Assembly (NCBI GenBank): GCA_040635515.1
Contig: JBEYHY010000002.1
Coordinates: 744,001 to 808,000 of the forward strand
From: Prauserella_A sp040635515
GTDB lineage: Bacteria; Actinomycetota; Actinomycetes; Mycobacteriales; Pseudonocardiaceae
Length of the DNA stretch: 64,000 nucleotides
Direction: 5' to 3'
The notes under the pieces were generated by a model that saw nothing but the letters and a program-made list of their open reading frames with translations, had not been told where the DNA came from and made no database searches. The position numbers were made by a program, and so were the translations under genes. Positions 34,907 through 44,682 of this stretch are shown piece after piece (the stretch's first letter is position 1; every line of letters starts with the position of its first letter).

Positions 34907-35697
34907 GCCAGCCTCCCTGTGTTCGTGCGGCGACCGGCGTGCGCGGCCGTGGCCGCCGCCGCACCGGCGACGGCGGCGAGAACCAGCGCGGGGGCGAGCA
35001 CACCGGCGGCGTTGAGCCCGGAGCCGGGAAGGTTCTCGCGGATCATGAGTGCCCAGTCGGCCTCGGGCGGCTGGGCGCCGAAACCGAGCAGACTCAATGC
35101 CGAGGCGAGCTGGATCGCCATGACGAACCGCATTCCCGCGTCGGCGGTCACCAGGCCCGTCAGCGACGGCAGGACCTCCCGCGTCAGCAGCACCGGGCCC
35201 CGTTCACCACGGCAGCGCGCCGCCTCCACGAATCCCGCGCCCCTGGTGAGCCGGGTCGCGTCGCGCACGACCCGCAATGTCAGCGGCGATCCGCCGCACA
35301 CGGTCGCGATGACGACCGCGGCGGGGCCTGGCATGGCGACGGCGGCCACCAGCGCGATCAGTAACTGGGGGACGGCGAGCAGTACGTCGGCCGCGGAGAT
35401 CAGCGATCGGGCGGTCCAGCCGTCCGACCAGCCGGTCAGCAGCCCGCCCGCGACACCGATGGTCGTGGCGGCGAGTGCCGCGAGCAGCGACACCAGCACG
35501 AGGTCCGAACCTCCGGCGAGTACCCGCGAAAGCACGTCCCTGCCGAGCCCGTCGGTGCCCAGTAAGCCGGTCTCGCCGGGCGCGGAGTAGGGCGGGCCGA
35601 CGACGGCCGAGGGATCGCGCGGCGCGACATGGCCACCGAGGACGGCGAGTGCGACCACGGCACCGAGTACGCCGGTCGCGGCAAGGAACCGGCTCAT
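34903..35697 (-). CDS. Opp/Nik-type ABC importer permease C
   Basis: 264 aa, DppC/NikC type. An N-terminal helix (FLAATGVLGAVVALAVLGG) is followed by the conserved LLGTDGLGRDVLSRVLAGG and five more hydrophobic segments. The EAA-like loop is GFVEAARCRGERGPVLLTRE. It overlaps both neighbours by 4 bp (ATGA), which couples the two permeases and the ATPase. Confidence 0.9.
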   Translation of the reverse strand: MSRFLAATGVLGAVVALAVLGGHVAPRDPSAVVGPPYSAPGETGLLGTDGLGRDVLSRVLAGGSDLVLVSLLAALAATTIGVAGGLLTGWSDGWTARSLISAADVLLAVPQLLIALVAAVAMPGPAAVVIATVCGGSPLTLRVVRDATRLTRGAGFVEAARCRGERGPVLLTREVLPSLTGLVTADAGMRFVMAIQLASALSLLGFGAQPPEADWALMIRENLPGSGLNAAGVLAPALVLAAVAGAAAATAAHAGRRTNTGRLA

Positions 35698-36611
35698 GCC
35701 CGTACCCCTCGCAGCACGTCCGCGAGCACGCCGCCGGTGACCACGACAACGGCGCCGAGCAACGCGACGGCCTGCACGACCGGAACGTCCCGCGCGGCAA
35801 CCGAGCTGACGAGCAGTTCGCCGAGGCCGGTGTAGCCGAACACGGTCTCGACCACCGTCGTCGCGGCGATAAGCCCGCCCGCGATCACGGCGACCACCCG
35901 GATCGCGGGCGCCCACAGCAGGGGAAGGGCATGCCGGGTCGCGATCCGCCATCGTGGGACGCCGCGCAGGATGGCGTCGCCGACGTGCGGGAGGGTGCGG
36001 ACGTCGGCGACCGAGCCCGAGAGCAGTCCCGCTCCGTAGGCCGCCGACGGCAGAGCGAGGGAGAGCGCGGGCAGTACGAGCAATGCCGGTTCGTGCCACG
36101 GCGGCGCGCCGATGGGCAGCAGCGACACTCCCGGCAGCCAGCCGAGCAGACCGGAGAACACCGCGACCGCCGCGGCCGCGACCACGACCTGCGGGATGGC
36201 AGCGGCGGCGGCCAGTATTCCGCCGCCGTACGAGCGCGCCGCGAGCCCTCCCGCCCACCACGACAGGACCAGTAGCAGGGGAACGGTCACCGCGAGCGCG
36301 CACGCCGCGAGCGTGAGCGTTGCCGGAAGTCGCTCACCGACCAATGTGGACACCGGGCGGTCGCTGAGCAGTGAGGTACCCGCGTCTCCGTGCAGCAGCG
36401 ACCATCCCCATCGCGCGAACCGTTCCCAGATCGGTCCGTCCATTCCGGACTCGGCGCGCAACCTGGCCAGTTCGGCCGCGCCGGCGCCGCCACGCGTGCG
36501 GGCGAGCACGGCGTCGCCTGGCAGGACGTCGGTCAGCAGGAACACGCCCGCGGCCACCGCGAACAGCACCAGCGCCGCTCGCGCGCAGGCCCGCGGCAGA
36601 ACCCCGGTCAC
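35694..36611 (-). CDS. Opp/Nik-type ABC importer permease B
   Basis: 305 aa, DppB/NikB type. The GTG at 36611 has a GGAGG site six bases upstream; a GTG at 36629 in the same frame is the alternative. An N-terminal TM (ALVLFAVAAGVFLLTDVLPG) leads to the periplasmic loop with LRAESGMDGPIWERFARWGW, which is typical of DppB. The late ETVFGYTGLGELLVSSVAARD is the family end motif. Confidence 0.9.
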   Translation of the reverse strand: MTGVLPRACARAALVLFAVAAGVFLLTDVLPGDAVLARTRGGAGAAELARLRAESGMDGPIWERFARWGWSLLHGDAGTSLLSDRPVSTLVGERLPATLTLAACALAVTVPLLLVLSWWAGGLAARSYGGGILAAAAAIPQVVVAAAAVAVFSGLLGWLPGVSLLPIGAPPWHEPALLVLPALSLALPSAAYGAGLLSGSVADVRTLPHVGDAILRGVPRWRIATRHALPLLWAPAIRVVAVIAGGLIAATTVVETVFGYTGLGELLVSSVAARDVPVVQAVALLGAVVVVTGGVLADVLRGVRA

Positions 36612-36637
36612 CAGGGACCTCCATCGCACGGCTTCGG

Positions 36638-38146
36638 CTACCGCGAGCCCAGGCGAACCTGGTCGATGAACAGCCGCTGGAATCCGGGACCGGTGGGCAG
36701 ACCGGAGACACCGGGACGGGCCAGATCGAGCCCGTCGCCCGCAGCCCACACGACGTAGCCGCCGTCCTCGGCCAGTTCCCGCTGCAGCGCGCCGAGCAGC
36801 TCGGCGCGCTTCGGCTCGTCCTTCTCCGCCATCGCCTCGTCGAAGCGCTCGGCCCAGCCGTTGTCGCCCCACGCCGTCTCGTTGGTGGGCGAGTCCGGTA
36901 GCAGCGCGACCCTGGCGACATCGAGGAACGAGATGCCGCCGAGATAGCTGACGTAGAACGGTTCCTGGGCGTACACCTCGGTCCAGTAGGTGTCCTGCGG
37001 CACGACGTCCACGGTGACGTTCACGCCGATCGGCTTGAGATGCTCCGCGATGAGCGTGGCCGTGTCGTCCATGCCGGGATACGCGGTCGTGGTCTTGAGC
37101 GTGAGATCGAGACCGTCACCGTGCCCGGCCTCGGCGAGCAGTTCCCTGGCACGGTCGAGATCCCGGGTGCGCGCGGGAAGCTCCGGCGCCGTGGCGTCGG
37201 CGGGGGTCAGCAGGTCGCTGGCTTGCGCGCCCTGGCCGAGGAACACGGTGTCGAGCAGTTGCTCGCGGTCGACGGCCAGTTTGACGGCCTCGCGCACGCG
37301 CTCGTCGTCGAACGGTTCGGAGTCGAGCCGCATCACCAGCGGGTAGACGGTGACTCCCTGCCGGTGGACGACCCGCAGACCCTCTCGTTCCGCGGTCCGC
37401 GCGGCGGCGGGGTTGACGCTGCCCGCGACGTCGGCCTGGCCGGAGGCCACGGCATCGGCCCTGGCCTGAGGGTCGGCGATCGCGCGGATTTCGATGGTGT
37501 CCAACGGAGGGCGCGGGCCCCACCAGTCGTCGTTGCGGGCGAGAACGGCCGCTTCGGCGTCGCCGGATTCCATGCGGAACGGTCCGGAGCCCGCGACCGG
37601 CTCGCTGAAGTCCTCGCTGCCCTCCGGCACGATGAAGGTCGCCGATTCCAGGGCCTGCCCGACTTCCGCGAACGGCTTGTGTGTGACGAGGCGAAGCGTG
37701 TGCTGTCCCTTCGTTGCCGAGGCGGCGAGGTCGAACATGCCCATCCGGCCGTAGTTCTCCGCCGCCTTCTCCTGCATCCGGCGCAGCGAGAACAACACGT
37801 CGGCCGCCGTGACCGGCTCGCCGTCGGTGAACGTGGCGTCGTCGCGCAGCTCGATCCGCCAGTTCGTGAGGCTCTCGTCAGGAGTCCACGATGTCGCGAG
37901 CCTCGGCTGCGTACCGTGCTCGCCCGGCACGGTGAGAACGTCGTAGAGCAGCGCGAACCGCATGGCGTCGGATTCGTTGCCGAGTCCTCCGTGCGGGTCG
38001 TGACTTGCCGTGGCGGGGGCGCCGACGGCCGCGTACCGGAGTGTGCCTGCCTCGCCCGTGTTCTCGGCGGAAGGGGCGGAGCACCCCGCGGCGACCAGTG
38101 CCGCGGCGAGCGCGGCGGTGCCGAGGATGAACTGTCGTCGGTGCAT
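36638..38146 (-). CDS. Opp/Nik-type solute-binding lipoprotein (SBP_bac_5)
   Basis: 502 aa from the ATG at 38146 with a GAGGA site; an in-frame ATG at 38200 overlaps the PKS stop (ATGA) and would add 18 residues. The signal peptide has twin arginines and a lipobox (RRQFILGTAALAAALVAAGC). The family 5 domain includes LATSWTPDESLTNWRIELRD, FTDGEPVTAADVLFSLRRM and DDERVREAVKLAVDREQLLD. It would catch the metal-loaded metallophore outside the membrane, as CntA or NikA do, and pass it to the importer encoded downstream. Confidence 0.92.
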   Translation of the reverse strand: MHRRQFILGTAALAAALVAAGCSAPSAENTGEAGTLRYAAVGAPATASHDPHGGLGNESDAMRFALLYDVLTVPGEHGTQPRLATSWTPDESLTNWRIELRDDATFTDGEPVTAADVLFSLRRMQEKAAENYGRMGMFDLAASATKGQHTLRLVTHKPFAEVGQALESATFIVPEGSEDFSEPVAGSGPFRMESGDAEAAVLARNDDWWGPRPPLDTIEIRAIADPQARADAVASGQADVAGSVNPAAARTAEREGLRVVHRQGVTVYPLVMRLDSEPFDDERVREAVKLAVDREQLLDTVFLGQGAQASDLLTPADATAPELPARTRDLDRARELLAEAGHGDGLDLTLKTTTAYPGMDDTATLIAEHLKPIGVNVTVDVVPQDTYWTEVYAQEPFYVSYLGGISFLDVARVALLPDSPTNETAWGDNGWAERFDEAMAEKDEPKRAELLGALQRELAEDGGYVVWAAGDGLDLARPGVSGLPTGPGFQRLFIDQVRLGSR

Positions 38147-38196
38147 CGGTGTCCTCGTCGGTTCGGTCGGGTACGCGGGCCGGTCGGCTCCGCGGG

Positions 38197-41100
38197 TCAT
38201 GCGATGCCGCCGGGCGGGCCGGGCCGGAGGGCGGCCTCGATCGCGGCGTTGAGTTCGTTCGCGACCTGGGGCAGCGCGGGATGGCGGAGCATCGAGTAGT
38301 GGTGCGCGTCGATGTCGGTGACCTTCGGCGCGGTCGTGAGATACGCGGCCCAGCCGAGATCGCGCGGATGTCCTGGGACGTCGTCCACGCCCATGCCGAC
38401 CCCGGAGTTGCGGGGCGAGCGCCGCGTGGCGCGCAACAGCACCGCCGGGGTGTCGGTGTCGAGCGGCCGGGGCGTGTAGGCGGCGAGCGCCCGCAGGTGC
38501 CGGGCGAACACCGCTACGCGCGTGCGGGCGGTGTCGTGCCGGTTCAGCAGCCGTGCCTCGCGGAGCCGGGCGTCGAGCGCTTCCCAGGACGGTGCGGGGT
38601 CTTCGCTGCCAAGGCCGGTGCCGGTGAACGCTTCGAGCGCCCCGAGATAGCGCCGCACGAGCGTGTCGCGGACCGTCTCGGCCGTGCCTTCGATGTCGGT
38701 GATGTAGCGGGGATCGTTGGAGTCGAGCATGACGAGCAGGCCGATGCGTTCGCCCGCCTCGACGAGCACGCGCGCGACCTCGTGGGCGAGGTCGCCGCCC
38801 ATGGACCAGCCGCCGAGCAGATAAGGACCGCGTGGCCGGGCGCGGCGGATGATCCCGGCGAACCGCGCGGCCATGGCCGCGACGTCGTCGGCGCCGCTGC
38901 CTCCCGCCAGTTCGGGGTCGGTCAGTGCGATCACCTCGACGCGCTCGTCGAGCAGGCGAGCCAGTTCCGCGTAACAGACGACATCGCCGCCGGAGGGATG
39001 CAGCAGGAACAACGTGTGCTCTCCGGAACCGGCGCGGATCGGCACCGCGATGTCGTCGTCGGTGAGCCCGTCGCCGTGCACGGGCTCGCCGGGCTCGCCG
39101 TCCCACGGAGCGTCGATCAGGGCGTGAACGCGGGCGACGTAGTCGGCGAAGACCCGGTCGACCTCGTCGGGGGGAAGGGCGGGTTCGAGGGTGTCCCACT
39201 GCAGCAGCAGTCTCCCGCCCTGTTCGAGAACCTGGTGGTCGAGCAGCGTCTGCGGGGTCTGGCTCAGCGCGGCCACCTGTCGGCCGGCCCATTCGGGGTC
39301 GTGGTCGGCGCCGATGACGTCGCCGAGGCCGAGCCCGCTGGTGAACACCACGGGCACGGAGACGCGCCCGCCGTCGAGGGATGCCTTCTCCGACAGGACG
39401 TCGAGAGCGGAGAAGTCCCGGTGGTCGAGGTCGGCGAACAGCAGTTCCTGGGTCGCGCGGGCACGTTCGGCGAACGTCGCGGGCCGGGTCCGGTCGACCT
39501 CGTGCAGCACCAGCGACGTGAAGTCACCGACGACGCCCGCGACGCCGGGGTGGATGGCGGGGCGGTCGAACAGCGTGAGCACGACGCCGAAGCGCTCGTC
39601 GCCCGTCCACGCGGCGAGCGCGTCGGCGTAGCCGGTGAGCAGGACGGCTGCCGGGGTGAGGTGATACCGGGCGGCCCGTTCCCGCAGCGCGGCCCACGCC
39701 TGGGCGTCGAGGGTCGCGCAGCGCCGGACGAAACGCGAACCGGCGGCGTCGTGGTCGACGGGAAGTGCCGGTGCCCCGGGCAGTCCGCCGAGCCGCCCGC
39801 GCCAGTAGGCCGCGGCCCGCCGCCCCTCCTCGCCCTCGCGTCGCCGGCTCAGCTCCGCGACACAGGCGGGGAAGCCGATACCGGGCTCCGGGAGTCCGGC
39901 ATCGGGCGTGCGGTAGAAGTGGCGCAGTTCCCTGTCGATGATCCACCAGCTCGCGGCGTCACAGACGAGGACGTCGACGCCGACGAAAAGGCGCACCCTT
40001 CCGCCTGGCAGCAGGGCGGCCTGTACGTTCGCGAGCGGCCAGCGATCGGCGGGGCCCGGCTGCCTGCTGACGCGTTCTCGCAGCCGGTCCAGCCTTGCCG
40101 CTCGCCGCTGTCCGGAAAGGCCGGTCAGATCGTGGGTACGGATCCGGTACGGCGGAACGTCGTCGAGGATCCGCGCCCGCCCCTGCGGCGTGATGATCGT
40201 GCGCAGCAGGGCATGCCGGGCGATCACGCGGTTCCATGCGCGTTCGTAGGCGGCGACGTCGAGTGCCGCACAGTCGTATTCGAGGTAGAAGTGGCACGGG
40301 ACGTCGCCCCACTCGTAGCCGCCGTCGCGGCCTACCCAGTAGGCGTGCTGCACCCGGGTCAGCGGGAAGGTCCCGTCATCGGCGATCCCGGTGTGTCCAC
40401 TGTGCTCAAGATCGGGCCCGGGCCTGTGCTGCCGGACGGTGGTGTGGACGAGCTTCGCGAGCGTGGCGACGGTCGGGTTCGCCAGTACGTCGCGCAGCCG
40501 CAGCTCCACGCCCAACCGCTCGGCGATCTCGGCGAGCATGCGGGTGGCCAGCAGTGAATGTCCGCCGAGCGCGAAGAAGTCGTCGTCGGGCGAGGTCACC
40601 GGTGCGCCGAACAGCTCACCCCACAGCGACGTGATCGCATCCAGCACCGGATCGTCCGACGGGGACACCGGCTCCGTGTTTCCCGTGCCTCGCGTGGTTC
40701 GCGCCGGTGCGCGGACGGTCGCCGCGGCGGCCATCCGCTGTGCCATTCCGGTCGCCGACACCGCAACCACGGGCGGCGTTTCGGTGTCCAGCAGCCGCGC
40801 GAACGCGGCCGTACCGGTCGCGGCGTCGAGCGCGTGGTCGAGAACCACGGTGCGCTCCTCGCCGAGCGGGCCGGTGCTCCAGCCGTCCCACACCGCGCTG
40901 ACCCAGCGCGTGGACCCCTCCGAAACCTGATGCGCCGCCGACATGGCGACTCCGTCGAGGATCGCGTTCGCCGCCGCATAGGCCCCCATGCCGACACCGC
41001 CGACAAGGGTCGTGGCCGACGACATGAGAACGACGACGCGCGGACGGCGCTCGACGGGAAGGCACGCGATCGCCGAGCGCAGCGCGAGCGCGCCGTCGGC

Positions 41101-44100
41101 TTTGGCCCGCAGGTGCCGCCTGATGTGCTCGGCGCCGGTGTCGCGCAGCGGCAGGGCCCCGTCGGTCGCTACGACACCCGCGGCGTGCACGACGATATCG
41201 AGGCCATCGGCGGAAAGTTCGTCGAGCAGCGCTGCCGTGCCGCCGGTGTCGGCGGCGTCGAGCGTACGGACGGCGATGTCGGCGCCCTCCGCGGTCAGCC
41301 GGTCGATCGCCGCGCGGCGGGGGCCGTCGAGGGGAAGGCCGGACCGGGAGGTCAGGACCACGCGACGGCCGGTACCAGCGAGATACCGTGCGAGCGTCAG
41401 GCCGACATCGCCGAGACCGCCGGTGACGAGCGCGGTCCCGCCGGGCGCCGCGTGCTCGCCGGGCGCCGCGTGCTCGCCGGGCAGGGGGCGCCACGGGACG
41501 AACGTGCGCGCGAAGCGGGTGCCACCCCTGATCGCCACGTCGAGTCCGGATGCCGGGTCACCGGCGAGATCGGCGAGTTCGCGGGCCACCGCGGCCGCGG
41601 GCGCGGAATCGTCGTCTTCCCGGGCGGGCAGGTCGAGGGTGCGCCACCGGATACCGCGCAGTTCCTGGCCGAGCACGCGAGGAAGTACGCGTGCCGCGGC
41701 GGCGTCGGGCACCACCGTGTCTCTGTCGTCGATCCGCTCCGCCGCGCGCGTCACCTGGAGCAGCACGGGTGCCGCGTCTCCCGGCGCCGGGACGCTGAGT
41801 GTGCGTGCCAGTTCGGCGTACTGCCCGATCGCGCCGGCCGCCGACGTGGCCGATAGCACGACGACCCCGGCGAGTCCCGGAGTGTCCGATGTGGTTTCCG
41901 GAGGACATTCTGCGCCGAGCGCGGTGAGTTCCGCGCGCACCGCGTCGGCGAGGGGTTCGCCGCCCGGGGCGACGACGAGCCACCGCCCGGTGAGCGGCCG
42001 GGAGCGGGGCAGCGGCGGTAGCTGGTGCCAGCGGGGGATCTGGAGCGGTTCGGCCGCGCCGGTCTCGATGCCGTCACCCGCTGAGTCCGCTGAGCCCGGT
42101 GTGGACGGTTCGATCCACAGAGGACGCCGCTGGAAGGCGTAGCCGGGCGCGGCGATCCGCCGCCGGTTTCCGTTGTGCTGGGCCGGAAAGTCGACGGTGA
42201 CGCCATGAGTCCACAACCGGCCGAGGGCGTCGCGGATCGACACGGCGGCATCGGTGTCGCCGGTCTCGTCGGCGGTGAAGACCGGCACCGCGTCGATCAG
42301 GGCACCGAGCCGGTTGTGGCGGGCGAGTGCGGCGAGCGCACCACCGGGGCCCGCCTGGACGACGATCGCGCGGTCTCCGTCGTCGCCGACGCAGGTGCGC
42401 AGTGCGTCGGCGAACCGGACGGGTTCGCGCAGTTGCCGGGCCCAGTGGTCGGCGGTGAACAGTTCCGCACCGGCGACACGTCCCGTCACGGTCGTCACCA
42501 GCTCCGTGGTGAGCGGGCGGGGGCGCAGGCCCACCGCCGCCGCGCGCACGGCGGGCACGGCCGGTTCGACCAGCCGGGAATGCAACGCCGCGTCCACCCG
42601 CAGCAGGGACGCCCGCTGGCCGTACTCGGCGGCCAGCACGGCCAGCGCCTCTCCCGGCCCCGACACGACGCACGCGCCGGGCGCGTTGACGGCGGCCAGG
42701 TCCAGGTCCGCGTGCCGGGTCAGCAGGTCCGTGACCTCGTCCTCGGACATCCGCAGGGCGAGCATTCCGCCGCGACCCGCGGCGCGGGCGGCCTCCGTGC
42801 AACGCACCGCGACGATCCTGGCGGCGTCGGGCAGGGTGAGCGCCCCCGCCACGACGGCGGCGGAGTACTCGCCGAGGCTGTGCCCCACGACCGCGTCCGG
42901 CCGCACACCCCAGCTCGCCAGCAGTCTCGCGGTCGCGACCGACACGGCGAACAACGCGGGCAGCCCGAAACCGGCATCCCTGACCCGGCCGGTGGACGCG
43001 GCTCCGGTGATCGCGTCGCGGACATCGGCGCCGAGCAACGGAGCCAGCAGTTCCGCGCACTCGTCCACTGTGGATCGGAAGACCGGCTCCTGCATGTAGA
43101 GGGCGGCACCCATGCCGGGATACTGGCTTCCCGCGCCGGGGAAGGCGAACACGACGCGTGGCACGGTGGCCTGGGCCTTCACCGGATTCGCGTCCAGGAG
43201 CGCGGGGGGCCTGCCCGGGCGCGCGGCAACGGCGACGCGATACGGCAGTTCCCGCCGTCCGGTTTGGAGGGTGTACGCGAGGTCGGCGGACACGGTGGTG
43301 CGCTCCGCCAATGCCGAGGCCATCGCCTCGGCCGAGGCCCGGTCGTGTGCCGAGGCGACGATGAGTTGCGGCCGATCGTCCTCAGTGGACTTCGGGCGTC
43401 CGGGTGCGGGGCCGAGGACCACGTGGGCGTTCGTACCGCCGATGCCGAACGAACTGACCCCGGCGTGCCGGGGACCTTCCCACGGCCGCGTGCTGGTGAC
43501 CACCTCGAACGGTGATCCCTTAAGGCCGAGCAGTTCGTTGAGCGGTTCGGCGTGCAGCGACGCCGGCAGCGTGCGGTGCCGGATCGCCAGCGTGGTCTTG
43601 ATCAGCGACGCGATACCCGCGGCCGTATTGGCGTGACCGATGTTGCTCTTGACCGAGCCGAGGCCGCACCAGGCGGGACCCGAGTCGCCGAAGACCCGCC
43701 GGAGCGCGGCGGTCTCCACCGGATCGCCGAGCCGGGTCGCCGTTCCGTGTGCCTCGACGTAGCCGATCTGTGCGGGGGTGACACCCGCGACGGCCTGAGC
43801 CTCGGCGATCACGCGCGCCTGCCCCCGCAGCGACGGTGCGGTGAATCCGGCCTTGTCGGAGCCGTCGTTGTTGACCGCGGTTCCGTGCACGAGCGCGAGA
43901 ACCGGGTCTCCGTCGGCGAGCGCGTCGGCGAGTCTGCGCAGTACGACGACGCCGACGCCTTGCGAGTACACGATTCCCGTTCCCTCCGCGGAAAACGGGC
44001 GTACCCTGCCGTCGGCGGAGTAGATGCCGTCCGCGACGTGCAGGTAGCCGTGTCCCTGCGGGACGATCAGCGAGACACCTCCGGCGACGGCGGTGTCGCA

Positions 44101-44682
44101 TTCCTCGTCGAGCAGGGACTGCGCGGCGAGATGCACGGCGACGAGCGAGGTCGAACAGGTCGTGTTGACCGCGATCGCGGGGCCGGTGAGATTGAGCCGG
44201 TAGGCCACCTGCAACGGCAGATAGTCGGCGTGCGTGGACATCGCTGTCTGGAGACTGCCGATCGGGTCGGAGCCTCCGCCCGTGGGACTCCAGCGGCCCG
44301 CGAGATTGCTTGTCAGATATGCGCTGTGCCCGGCTCCGGCGAACACCCCGACCGCGCCGGCGCCGGTACCGCCGCCGTGCCCCGACTGTTCGAGGCCCTG
44401 CCACGCGGTCTCCAGGAACAGGCGCTGCTGCGGGTCCATGAGGGCCGCCTCGGCGTCGGTCAGACCGAACGGAACCGGATCGAACCGGTCCTGGCCGTCG
44501 ATGAGCCCGCCGACGGGGACGTAGCCCGGTCGCTCGCGCAGTCCGCGCGGAACGCCGCGCCTGGCCAGTTCCTCCGGCGAGAACCGGGTGAGACCCTCCC
44601 TGCCTTCGACGAGCTGCCGCCAGAAGGCGTCCGCGTCGGGCGCTCCGGGAAACCGGCAGGCCACCGCCGTGATCGCGATCAT
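38197..44682 (-). CDS. Hybrid PKS-NRPS: KS-AT-KR-CP-Cy-TE
   Basis: 2161 aa. KS (about 1-425; active Cys in NTTCSTSLVAVH, His in VEAHGTATRLGDP), AT (about 510-800; GHSLGEYS near 600, later AALHS suggesting malonyl-CoA), KR (about 990-1290; GGLGDVGLTLARYL and YAAANAILDG), carrier protein (about 1350-1430; LGGHSLLATRM), Cy (about 1455-1870; DVLVCD near 1576) and thioesterase (about 1900-2150; GWSMGG, terminal His in DAHHYSML). This is the order of yersiniabactin HMWP1, but both embedded methyltransferases and the carrier protein between Cy and TE are missing. It overlaps the NRPS gene by 4 bp (ATGA). Confidence 0.92.
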   Translation of the reverse strand: MIAITAVACRFPGAPDADAFWRQLVEGREGLTRFSPEELARRGVPRGLRERPGYVPVGGLIDGQDRFDPVPFGLTDAEAALMDPQQRLFLETAWQGLEQSGHGGGTGAGAVGVFAGAGHSAYLTSNLAGRWSPTGGGSDPIGSLQTAMSTHADYLPLQVAYRLNLTGPAIAVNTTCSTSLVAVHLAAQSLLDEECDTAVAGGVSLIVPQGHGYLHVADGIYSADGRVRPFSAEGTGIVYSQGVGVVVLRRLADALADGDPVLALVHGTAVNNDGSDKAGFTAPSLRGQARVIAEAQAVAGVTPAQIGYVEAHGTATRLGDPVETAALRRVFGDSGPAWCGLGSVKSNIGHANTAAGIASLIKTTLAIRHRTLPASLHAEPLNELLGLKGSPFEVVTSTRPWEGPRHAGVSSFGIGGTNAHVVLGPAPGRPKSTEDDRPQLIVASAHDRASAEAMASALAERTTVSADLAYTLQTGRRELPYRVAVAARPGRPPALLDANPVKAQATVPRVVFAFPGAGSQYPGMGAALYMQEPVFRSTVDECAELLAPLLGADVRDAITGAASTGRVRDAGFGLPALFAVSVATARLLASWGVRPDAVVGHSLGEYSAAVVAGALTLPDAARIVAVRCTEAARAAGRGGMLALRMSEDEVTDLLTRHADLDLAAVNAPGACVVSGPGEALAVLAAEYGQRASLLRVDAALHSRLVEPAVPAVRAAAVGLRPRPLTTELVTTVTGRVAGAELFTADHWARQLREPVRFADALRTCVGDDGDRAIVVQAGPGGALAALARHNRLGALIDAVPVFTADETGDTDAAVSIRDALGRLWTHGVTVDFPAQHNGNRRRIAAPGYAFQRRPLWIEPSTPGSADSAGDGIETGAAEPLQIPRWHQLPPLPRSRPLTGRWLVVAPGGEPLADAVRAELTALGAECPPETTSDTPGLAGVVVLSATSAAGAIGQYAELARTLSVPAPGDAAPVLLQVTRAAERIDDRDTVVPDAAAARVLPRVLGQELRGIRWRTLDLPAREDDDSAPAAAVARELADLAGDPASGLDVAIRGGTRFARTFVPWRPLPGEHAAPGEHAAPGGTALVTGGLGDVGLTLARYLAGTGRRVVLTSRSGLPLDGPRRAAIDRLTAEGADIAVRTLDAADTGGTAALLDELSADGLDIVVHAAGVVATDGALPLRDTGAEHIRRHLRAKADGALALRSAIACLPVERRPRVVVLMSSATTLVGGVGMGAYAAANAILDGVAMSAAHQVSEGSTRWVSAVWDGWSTGPLGEERTVVLDHALDAATGTAAFARLLDTETPPVVAVSATGMAQRMAAAATVRAPARTTRGTGNTEPVSPSDDPVLDAITSLWGELFGAPVTSPDDDFFALGGHSLLATRMLAEIAERLGVELRLRDVLANPTVATLAKLVHTTVRQHRPGPDLEHSGHTGIADDGTFPLTRVQHAYWVGRDGGYEWGDVPCHFYLEYDCAALDVAAYERAWNRVIARHALLRTIITPQGRARILDDVPPYRIRTHDLTGLSGQRRAARLDRLRERVSRQPGPADRWPLANVQAALLPGGRVRLFVGVDVLVCDAASWWIIDRELRHFYRTPDAGLPEPGIGFPACVAELSRRREGEEGRRAAAYWRGRLGGLPGAPALPVDHDAAGSRFVRRCATLDAQAWAALRERAARYHLTPAAVLLTGYADALAAWTGDERFGVVLTLFDRPAIHPGVAGVVGDFTSLVLHEVDRTRPATFAERARATQELLFADLDHRDFSALDVLSEKASLDGGRVSVPVVFTSGLGLGDVIGADHDPEWAGRQVAALSQTPQTLLDHQVLEQGGRLLLQWDTLEPALPPDEVDRVFADYVARVHALIDAPWDGEPGEPVHGDGLTDDDIAVPIRAGSGEHTLFLLHPSGGDVVCYAELARLLDERVEVIALTDPELAGGSGADDVAAMAARFAGIIRRARPRGPYLLGGWSMGGDLAHEVARVLVEAGERIGLLVMLDSNDPRYITDIEGTAETVRDTLVRRYLGALEAFTGTGLGSEDPAPSWEALDARLREARLLNRHDTARTRVAVFARHLRALAAYTPRPLDTDTPAVLLRATRRSPRNSGVGMGVDDVPGHPRDLGWAAYLTTAPKVTDIDAHHYSMLRHPALPQVANELNAAIEAALRPGPPGGIA
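41440..41481 (-). repeat. 18-bp tandem repeat at the start of the KR core
   Basis: Two exact 18-bp copies (41440-41457 and 41458-41475) plus a partial third copy. They encode PGEHAA twice, directly before GGTALVTGGLGDVG of the ketoreductase. The frame is kept. Confidence 0.85.
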
